A stretch of 64,000 bases of DNA from Acidimicrobiaceae bacterium (lineage in GTDB: Bacteria > Actinomycetota > Acidimicrobiia > Acidimicrobiales > RAAP-2), in NCBI GenBank assembly GCA_003161255.1, contig PMOQ01000075.1, positions 47,042-111,041 of the forward strand, in the 5' to 3' direction. Made by a program: the position numbers and the translations under genes. This document shows, piece by piece, positions 57,033 through 64,000 of this stretch. The stretch's first letter is position 1. Each line of letters opens with the position of its first letter. Below the pieces are notes generated by a model. It did no database searches and was not told the origin of the DNA. It was given only the letters and a program-made list of their open reading frames with translations.

Positions 57033-58531
57033 CCGTGTTCTTGGTCGGGGCCGGCCCGGGGGACCCGGGGCTGATCACCCGGCGGGGCGCAGAGGTCCTC
57101 GCGAGGGCCGATGTCGTCGTCTATGACCGGCTCATCGACCATTCGTTGCTCGCGCTCGCCCCGAGCGGCGCACTGTTCGTGGACGCGGGAAAACGACCGG
57201 CCGGAACACCCGGGGGAACCGGCGGAGGTCCCGGGGTCGGGGCGGCTCGCCAGGACGAGATCAACGCGCTGCTCATCACCCATGGCCGCGCCGGAGCGAC
57301 CGTCGTCCGGTTGAAGGGCGGCGACCCGTTTTTGTTCGGGCGCGGCGGCGAGGAGGCCGATGCGCTGTCGCAAGCCGGGGTGCCCTGGGAGGTGATCCCG
57401 GGCATCACCTCCGCCATGGCGGTGCCAGCGGTCGCCGGCATCCCGGTCACCCAGCGGGGGTTGTCCACCTCGGTCACCGTGGTCACCGGTCAGGTCGGCG
57501 ACGAGGCCGGCCCTGGCGGCGTCGACTGGGAGTCCCTGGCCAAGGCCAACGGCACGCTCGTGATCCTGATGGGCATGGCCACCCGGGCCGAGATTGCGCG
57601 GCGCCTCCAAGCGGGTGGGCGCCCGTCGGCCGAGCCGGTTGCCGTGATCGAGTGGGGCACGACGGCCCGTCAACGGGTGGTGCGCACCACCCTGGCCGGG
57701 CTCGAGGCGGTCCGGCTGGGCTCGCCCGCGGTGATCGTGGTGGGACAGGTCGCCTCTCTCGGGCTGAGCTCGTTGGATCCGCGGCCGCTGCACGGCCGCA
57801 CCGTCGTCGTCACCCGAGCGCCCGCCCAGGCGGCGGCGCTGAGCCGCGCGCTGAGCGCGGCCGGCGCGCGGGTGATCGAGCTGCCGGTCATCGCCATCGC
57901 GGATGTGCCCGAGGAGTCCGACGCGCTGCAGCGGGCCGCCGACGGCGTGGAACGGTACGGATGGTTGGCCTTCACATCCGCCAACGCTGTCGAGCGGTTC
58001 GTTCCGTTGATCCGCGACGTCCGGAGCCTGGCTTCGGCCCGGGTGGCCGCGGTCGGTCTGGCCACCGCCAGCGCGCTCGAGGGCCACCACCTCGTCGCGG
58101 ATTTGATCCCGGCCCGTTCGACCGCCGAGGGGTTGGTCGAGGAGCTGCCGCCCGCCGCCGGTGCCGGCAAGGTGCTGTTCGTGAAGGCGGCCGGCGCAGG
58201 CGATGCGCTCGGCGTCGGCCTCGCCGCCAAGGGTTGGACGGTCGACGAGGTGATCGCCTACCGGACCGTCGACGCCCCGCCGCCCCGCGCCGAGGTTGCC
58301 GCGACGGTCGGAGAGGCGGACGTGGTCACCTTCGCCTCGGCGTCAGCGGTCTCGGCCTACCTGCGGCTCCGCGACACCGACGGCCGCCCTCTGCCGGTGC
58401 CGCCCGTGGTCGCGTGCATCGGCCAGACCACGTCGGTCGCCGCGCGCGCGGCCGGCCTCTCGGTGGCGGTCGAGCCTGCCCGGGCGTCGATGGAGGCGCT
58501 CGTCGCGGCGATCGCCGCACACCTGGGTTGA
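57029..58531 (+). CDS. Fused uroporphyrinogen-III C-methyltransferase / uroporphyrinogen-III synthase
   Basis: [36 protein letters not shown]...[18 protein letters not shown]; C-terminal HemD-like region. Confidence 0.92.
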   Translation: [500 protein letters not shown]

Positions 58532-58584
58532 ATGCCGGCACTCTCCGGGACTCTCGGGGACCCGCACGGCCGTAGGCTGGGGTG

Positions 58585-59568
58585 ATGGCATTCCCGGAAC
58601 GGCGCATGCGCCGGCTTCGCCGGACCCCGGCCATGCGCCGGCTGGTCGCCGAGACCCGGCTGAGCGTCGACGACCTGGTCGCACCCCTGTTCGTCCGCGA
58701 GGGGATCGACGACGCGGCCCCGATCGCCTCCATGCCGGGGCAGTCCCAGCACACCGTCGCGTCGCTCCTCGTTGAGGGCAAGCGACTGGCTTCACTCGGC
58801 GTCCCGGCACTCGTCCTGTTCGGTGTTCCCGACACCAAGGACGCCACCGGCTCGGGGGCGAGCGATCCCGACGGCATCGCCCAGGTGGCGTTGCGCGAGT
58901 TGCGCGGCTCGCTCGGTGACGAGTTGGTGCTGATCGCCGACCTGTGCCTGGACGAGTACACCGATCACGGCCACTGCGGTGTGCTGCGGGCGGATGGCAC
59001 GGTCGACAACGACGCGACCTTGGAGCTGTACCGCGAGGTGGCCCTGGCCCAGGCACGCGCGGGCGCGCACGTGGTGGCGCCGAGCGGGATGATGGACGGT
59101 CAGGTGACGGCCATCCGCGACGCGCTCGACGGTGGCGGTTTTCCCGACGTCGCGGTGCTCGCCTACGCGGCCAAGTACGCGTCGGCGCTCTTCGCACCGT
59201 TCCGAGACGCGGTCGAGGTCACCATCGCGGGCGGCGGTGATCGCCGTTCGTACCAGCAGGACCCGGCCAACCGGCGCGAGGCACTTGTCGAGGTCGACCT
59301 CGACGTGGCCGAGGGCGCGGACATGGTGATGGTGAAGCCGGCCCTGTCCAACCTCGACGTCTTGGCCGAGGTCCGGCGGCGGGTGGACATCCCCGTCTGT
59401 GCATACCAGGTAAGCGGTGAGTACTCGATGGTCAAGGCCGCCGACGAGCGCGGCTGGATCGACGGCCCCGCGGTGGCCTCCGAGCAGCTGCTGTCGATCA
59501 AGCGGGCCGGGGCCGACTTCATCCTCACGTACTTCGCCGCCGAGCTGGCCGAAGCGCTCGGTGGCTGA
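58585..59568 (+). CDS. hemB: Delta-aminolevulinic acid dehydratase
   Basis: RRLRRTPAMRRLVAETRLSVDDLVAPLFVREG; LIADLCLDEYTDHGHCG; MVKPALSNLDVL. Confidence 0.96.
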   Translation: MAFPERRMRRLRRTPAMRRLVAETRLSVDDLVAPLFVREGIDDAAPIASMPGQSQHTVASLLVEGKRLASLGVPALVLFGVPDTKDATGSGASDPDGIAQVALRELRGSLGDELVLIADLCLDEYTDHGHCGVLRADGTVDNDATLELYREVALAQARAGAHVVAPSGMMDGQVTAIRDALDGGGFPDVAVLAYAAKYASALFAPFRDAVEVTIAGGGDRRSYQQDPANRREALVEVDLDVAEGADMVMVKPALSNLDVLAEVRRRVDIPVCAYQVSGEYSMVKAADERGWIDGPAVASEQLLSIKRAGADFILTYFAAELAEALGG

Positions 59569-60895
59569 GGACCCGCCGGCGCCGCCCCTCGGGCGGGTCG
59601 GCGACGGCCCGGCCACCAACGAGGACTGGTTCGCCAGGGCACAGGCCGTGATCCCGGGCGGTGTCGACTCGCCGGTGCGCTCGTTCGCCTCGGTGGGCGG
59701 GACCCCGTTCACGGTCGTACGGGGCCAGGGTCCCTATGTCTGGGACGTGGAGGGCACCCGATACCTCGACTTCGTCCAGTCCTACGGGGCCATCCTCCTC
59801 GGTCACGCCCACCCGGTGGTGCGCGACGCCATCGTGGCGGCATCCGCGCACGGCACGACGTTCGGCATGCCCACCCCCGGCGAGGTGCTGCTCGCCGAGG
59901 ACATCTGCTCGCGTATGCCGGGGTGCGAGCGGGTCCGACTGGTGTCGTCGGGCACGGAGGCCGCCATGAGCGTGCTCCGGTTGGCCCGGGGGATCACGGG
60001 CCGGGATCGGGTCGTGAAGTTCGACGGCTGCTACCACGGGCATGGCGACGCGCTCTTGACCGGGGGCGGCAGCGGCGTGGCCCAGCTCGGGCTGCCCGGT
60101 TCGGCCGGCGTGACCTCGGCTTCGGTCGCCGACACCCTGGTCGTCCCCTACAACGTGGTCCCGGACCTCGACGACTCGGTGGCCTGCGTGATCGTCGAGC
60201 CGGTGGCGGCGAACATGAACCTGGTTCCGCCGGCCGAGGGCTTCTTGGAGGGCCTGCGCTCCGCCTGTGACGACGTCGGCGCGCTGCTCATCTTCGACGA
60301 GGTGATCACGGGCTTCCGGCTCGGTGCCGGCGGTGCCACCGCACTGACCGGCGTCACCCCGGACCTGTGGTGCTTCGGGAAGGTGATCGGTGGCGGCCTC
60401 CCGGTCGGCGCGTTCGGGGGTCGGGCCGAGCTCACCGACGCCCTGGCCCCGACGGGCCCGGTGTACCAGGCCGGCACGCTGTCGGGGAACCCGCTCGCGA
60501 CCGCGGCCGGACACGCGGTGATGGAGCACGTCACCGCGGCCGACCTGGCCGACCTGGCCGAACGGGCCGGGCACTTTGCCGCACACCTCGAGGTGGCGAT
60601 CACCGAGGGCGGGCTCGGCGCGCGGGCGACCGCCGTCGGCCCCCTGGTCGGGCTGCTCGTGAGCCCGCCGGGCGAGCGCCCCCTGGTTCCGACCGACCTC
60701 GGCGCCGCACGGGCGGCCGCGTCATCGCCGGTGTACGCGCGGCTGTTCCACGCGCTGGTTGCCCGGGGCGTCGCGTTTCCGCCGGGGCCCTACGAGGTGC
60801 TGTTCCCGGGCTTGGCTCACGACGATGGTCACCTCGACGATGCGGTCGCGGCCGCCGGCGACGCGGCGAGCGAGGTCGCCACCCACTGGTCCTGA
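59561..60895 (+). CDS. hemL: Glutamate-1-semialdehyde 2,1-aminomutase
   Basis: AQAVIPGGVDSPVRSFASVGGTPF; FDGCYHGHGDALL; LIFDEVITGFRLG; CFGKVIGGGLPVGAFGG. Confidence 0.96.
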   Translation: MAEDPPAPPLGRVGDGPATNEDWFARAQAVIPGGVDSPVRSFASVGGTPFTVVRGQGPYVWDVEGTRYLDFVQSYGAILLGHAHPVVRDAIVAASAHGTTFGMPTPGEVLLAEDICSRMPGCERVRLVSSGTEAAMSVLRLARGITGRDRVVKFDGCYHGHGDALLTGGGSGVAQLGLPGSAGVTSASVADTLVVPYNVVPDLDDSVACVIVEPVAANMNLVPPAEGFLEGLRSACDDVGALLIFDEVITGFRLGAGGATALTGVTPDLWCFGKVIGGGLPVGAFGGRAELTDALAPTGPVYQAGTLSGNPLATAAGHAVMEHVTAADLADLAERAGHFAAHLEVAITEGGLGARATAVGPLVGLLVSPPGERPLVPTDLGAARAAASSPVYARLFHALVARGVAFPPGPYEVLFPGLAHDDGHLDDAVAAAGDAASEVATHWS

Positions 60896-60904
60896 GCGAA
60901 CCGC

Positions 60905-62209
60905 TCAGACCGAGATGCCGACCTTCTCCAGGCGCTGCAGGACCCCGGCCATCCCCACCATGGCCCGGTAACCGACCTCGGCCGGCCCGGAACCTTGGGG
61001 CCGCATGAGGTTGGCCATGATCCGCATCAGCTGGGCCATGAACGCACGCGAGTGCATGCCGCTCGAGACGCACAGCCGCATCCGGCGCGGGTCGCTGATC
61101 AGCCGGACGAACGCCCGCCCGACCCGGTAATAGTCGCCGTAGATGTCGTCGAGATGGCGCTCGTAGTCCGCGATCGACTCGCTGCCGCCGCCCGCGAGTG
61201 CCCGGCCGAGGAACGCGGCCGCCATCCGGCCGGTCTCGTACCCGTAGGCGATCCCCTCGCCGTTGAACGGGTTGATGAGCCCACCGGCGTCGCCGATCGC
61301 GAGCGTGTTGGTGCCGGTCCGGGGCCCGACGCCCAGCCCCATCGGGAGTCGTCCCCCCGTCGCCGGCCCGCAACTCGTCTCCGGCGAGATGCCCCACGAC
61401 CTCGGGGCCTGCGCGACGAACGCGTCCATCAGCCTGGACGTGTTGAGGCCCTTCCAGCGTTGGTCGGTCGACAAGAGGCCGACGCCGACGTTCACCCGGC
61501 CGTCGCCGAGGGGGAAGATCCACCCGTAGCCGGGGACGACGTCGCCGTCGCCGTCGCGGATGTCGAGGTGCGACTCGATCCAATCCTCGTCGTGGCGCTC
61601 CGAGCGGTAGTAGCCGCGCAACGCCATCCCCTGGGGGTAGCTCCGGTCCCGCGACGTCCCGAGGGCCCGTCCGAAGCGCGAGTTGGCCCCGTCGGCCACG
61701 ACGACGTAGCGGGCCCGCAGCTCGGTGGGCGACGCGGCCGCCTTCGAGGACACCAGCGCGCCGGCGCACCCGGCCAGCGCGCCGCTCTCGGACGCGGCGG
61801 GCGCGAGCGGCTCGAGTGCCTCGGTGCCCTGGAGGACGGTCGCCCCGGCCTTGGACGCCCGCTCGGCCACCAGGGCGTCGAGATCGTGGCGGGTGATCGT
61901 GTAGCCGTACGTCGGGAAGCCCGGCACCTCGGGCCAGCGCAGCTCGATGGTGCGGCCGAAGGCGATCGATCGGAGCCCCCCATACCGGTGGGCGCCGGTC
62001 ATGGCGTCCTCCAGGCCCATGTCGGCCAGTTGGCGGACCGCACGCGGGGTCAGGCCGTCGCCGCACGTCTTCTCGCGGGGCAGTTCCTTCTTCTCCACCA
62101 CCGCCACGTCCCAGCCGGCCTCGGCCAGCCAGTACGCGCACGAGGAGCCCGAGGGGCCGGCGCCGATGACCAGGACGTCGTGGACGTGGTCACCCCGCTT
62201 GGCCATCAC
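60905..62209 (-). CDS. Geranylgeranyl reductase-family FAD-dependent oxidoreductase
   Basis: HDVLVIGAGPSGSSCAYWLAEAGWDVAVVEKKELPREKTCGDGLTPRAV. Confidence 0.9.
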   Translation of the reverse strand: MMAKRGDHVHDVLVIGAGPSGSSCAYWLAEAGWDVAVVEKKELPREKTCGDGLTPRAVRQLADMGLEDAMTGAHRYGGLRSIAFGRTIELRWPEVPGFPTYGYTITRHDLDALVAERASKAGATVLQGTEALEPLAPAASESGALAGCAGALVSSKAAASPTELRARYVVVADGANSRFGRALGTSRDRSYPQGMALRGYYRSERHDEDWIESHLDIRDGDGDVVPGYGWIFPLGDGRVNVGVGLLSTDQRWKGLNTSRLMDAFVAQAPRSWGISPETSCGPATGGRLPMGLGVGPRTGTNTLAIGDAGGLINPFNGEGIAYGYETGRMAAAFLGRALAGGGSESIADYERHLDDIYGDYYRVGRAFVRLISDPRRMRLCVSSGMHSRAFMAQLMRIMANLMRPQGSGPAEVGYRAMVGMAGVLQRLEKVGISV

Positions 62210-62290
62210 GCGATCGTAGGCGGCCCGGCTCCGGCCCCGTGCTGGCTCGATGTGCCCTGGCCAGGGGGGTCGTGGTAAACCGGATGCAGC

Positions 62291-62743
62291 GTGGAACAGT
62301 ACCTCCCGATCTTCGCTCTCCTCGTTCTCGGCGTGGTCTTCGGGGCGGCGTCGTTCGTGGCCTCGTCGCTGTTGGCCCCCCGGAAAAAGCCCTCAGCGGC
62401 GAAGCTCGCGCCCTACGAATGCGGGATCGTCCCGGACCGCGAGCCCCCGACCCGCTTCCCGGTGCGCTTCTACCTGGTCGCGATGATCTTCATTATCTTC
62501 GACATCGAGATCGTGTTCCTGTATCCGTTCGCAGTCATCTTCAAGCAGCTTCACACCTTCGGCCTCGTCGAGGTCCTGGTGTTCGCGGTGGTCGTGCTGG
62601 TCTCCTTTCTCTATCTCGTGAGCAACGGAGCACTCAGCTGGGGGCCGGCCAAGCAACTCCGTGTGGGCATGCCCACGCGCACCTCCGAATCGACCATCGC
62701 CCGGGTCACGGCAGCACCATCGTCACCGGGCAGAGCCGCCTAG
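62291..62743 (+). CDS. nuoA: NADH-quinone oxidoreductase subunit A
   Basis: [47 protein letters not shown]. Confidence 0.94.
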   Translation: MEQYLPIFALLVLGVVFGAASFVASSLLAPRKKPSAAKLAPYECGIVPDREPPTRFPVRFYLVAMIFIIFDIEIVFLYPFAVIFKQLHTFGLVEVLVFAVVVLVSFLYLVSNGALSWGPAKQLRVGMPTRTSESTIARVTAAPSSPGRAA

Positions 62744-62750
62744 AGCGGAC

Positions 62751-63314
62751 ATGGGTCTCGAAGACCTCCAACACAACTTCCTGACCGGTCGCCTCGAGGA
62801 CCTCGTCAAGTGGGCCCGCCGCAACAGCGTGTGGCCGGCCACATTCGGTCTGGCCTGCTGCGCCATCGAGATGATGTCGGTTGGCGCGGCCGACTACGAC
62901 ATCAGCCGCCTCGGCATGGAGGTCTTCCGGGCCTCGCCGCGCCAGGCCGACCTCATGATCGTCGCCGGACGGGTATCCCAGAAGATGGCCCCGGTGCTCC
63001 GCCAGGTCTACGACCAGATGATGGAGCCCAAGTGGGTCATCTCGATGGGCGTGTGCGCGTCGACCGGGGGGATGTTCAACAACTACGCGATCGTCCAGGG
63101 GGTCGACCAGATCGTCCCCGTCGACGTCTACGCGCCGGGCTGTCCCCCCTCACCCGAGACGCTCCTGCACGCGATCTTGACCCTGCACGAGCAGATCCGC
63201 ACCGGCCACATCACCAGGCGTCCTGCGGCCGACCGTGGCGGTCTCGAGCGGGAGCCGGCCCAGGGTTGGCTGCTCGAGAACCCCGACGCGGTTCGTGTCG
63301 CCACACCGCGATGA
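62751..63314 (+). CDS. nuoB: NADH-quinone oxidoreductase subunit B
   Basis: [50 protein letters not shown]. Confidence 0.96.
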   Translation: MGLEDLQHNFLTGRLEDLVKWARRNSVWPATFGLACCAIEMMSVGAADYDISRLGMEVFRASPRQADLMIVAGRVSQKMAPVLRQVYDQMMEPKWVISMGVCASTGGMFNNYAIVQGVDQIVPVDVYAPGCPPSPETLLHAILTLHEQIRTGHITRRPAADRGGLEREPAQGWLLENPDAVRVATPR

Positions 63315-63802
63315 CCCTGGCCGCCGGTGACGACTCGGGGGCCCTGACCGCCCCGAGACCAGGAGGTGACGAGGTCGTCTTCGCGTCCCGCGACGACTAC
63401 CACGCCACCGTGAGCGATCTGCGGGCCAGCGGCTTCGAGATGTGCGCGGACCTGTGCGCGGTCGACTACCTCAGCCATCCGGGCCGGCGGGTGCCCGACG
63501 ACCTCGCGCCGGAGCGCTTCGAGGTGGTCGTGAACCTCCTGTCGCTGTCCATGAAGCGCCGGATCCGGGTGCGGGTCCAGGTCCCCGAGTCCGATCCGTC
63601 GGTCGACACGCTCTTCGACCTGTACCCGGGCACCGAGGCCATGGAGCGCGAGGCCTACGACATGCACGGCATCGTCTTCACCGACCACCCCGACCTGACC
63701 CGGATCCTCATGCCCGAGGACTGGGAGGGCCACCCGCTCCGCAAGGACTACGGGGTCGGCCGCGTACCGGTGCAATTCAAGGAAGCCCCGGGACCGCGAT
63801 GA
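63311..63802 (+). CDS. nuoC: NADH-quinone oxidoreductase subunit C
   Basis: [17 protein letters not shown]...[46 protein letters not shown]. Confidence 0.94.
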   Translation: MTLAAGDDSGALTAPRPGGDEVVFASRDDYHATVSDLRASGFEMCADLCAVDYLSHPGRRVPDDLAPERFEVVVNLLSLSMKRRIRVRVQVPESDPSVDTLFDLYPGTEAMEREAYDMHGIVFTDHPDLTRILMPEDWEGHPLRKDYGVGRVPVQFKEAPGPR

Positions 63803-64000
63803 GCGACGACCGCTTCGTCTCTCGGGTCCCGGCCCGGCCGTGGTCGCCCGCCGAGACCTCGGAGGGCCGCCAGGAGTTGACCCCGCGCTCGGCCGCACCG
63901 GCGACGCTCGAGCACTCGATCGGCTCGGTCCTGCGCCTTCCGGAGGGCGCGCTCGACTCGGGCCAGATCGACATCGAGCGCGACGACGAGACGATGATCA
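63799..64000 (+). CDS. nuoD: NADH-quinone oxidoreductase subunit D, N-terminus (truncated by window end)
   Basis: Follows nuoC with ATGA overlap; open to window end. Confidence 0.6.
   Translation, partial: MSDDRFVSRVPARPWSPAETSEGRQELTPRSAAPATLEHSIGSVLRLPEGALDSGQIDIERDDETMI

Noticed and set aside
62209-62291. Rex operator upstream of nuoA
   Set aside because: No TTGTGAA-N6-TTCACAA-like sequence in the spacer.
1-64000. CRISPR array
   Set aside because: No regularly spaced direct repeats or cas genes seen; the hairpin family is scattered and in both orientations.

Overview
GC-rich chromosomal window from an actinobacterium, probably Acidimicrobiia-like (inferred from gene content only). Three parts. 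(1) ~1.5-24.2 kb is a stress/energy island: two zinc alcohol dehydrogenases, two HAD-GH65 sugar phosphorylase fusions, three CBS-domain proteins, two USP genes, a PPOX-like flavoprotein, DUF1918, GAPDH, a GT4 glycosyltransferase, a GNAT + ADP-forming acyl-CoA synthetase fusion and an acyl-CoA dehydrogenase. Ten copies of a 14-bp palindrome, GGGNCNWWNGNCNN (e.g. GGGCCGAAGGTCCC, GGGACTTTGGTCCC), lie upstream of these genes. The motif closely resembles the mycobacterial DosR/DevR hypoxia box, and the gene types match the DosR dormancy regulon. This is the main finding: a candidate DosR-like hypoxia/dormancy energy regulon. (2) ~24.2-45.1 kb is an accessory region. It has an intact tRNA-Lys with an exact 40-bp copy of its 5' half about 10 kb away (candidate att sites), one intact and one decayed tyrosine recombinase, decayed WhiB genes, a BlaI/M56 pair with a perfect operator-like palindrome, an inverted pair of ~150-nt elements with stem-preserving substitutions (candidate structured RNA), and a scattered GGCTG-N9-CAGCC hairpin family. 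(3) ~45.1-64 kb is mostly core: divergent CBS- and HTH-fused citrate synthases, Ni-SOD with an S26 peptidase, mshA-like GT, proC, rex-hemACD(cobA)BL, a geranylgeranyl reductase-like protein and nuoABCD (nuoD truncated). All calls come from reading the sequence and translations; no searches were run.
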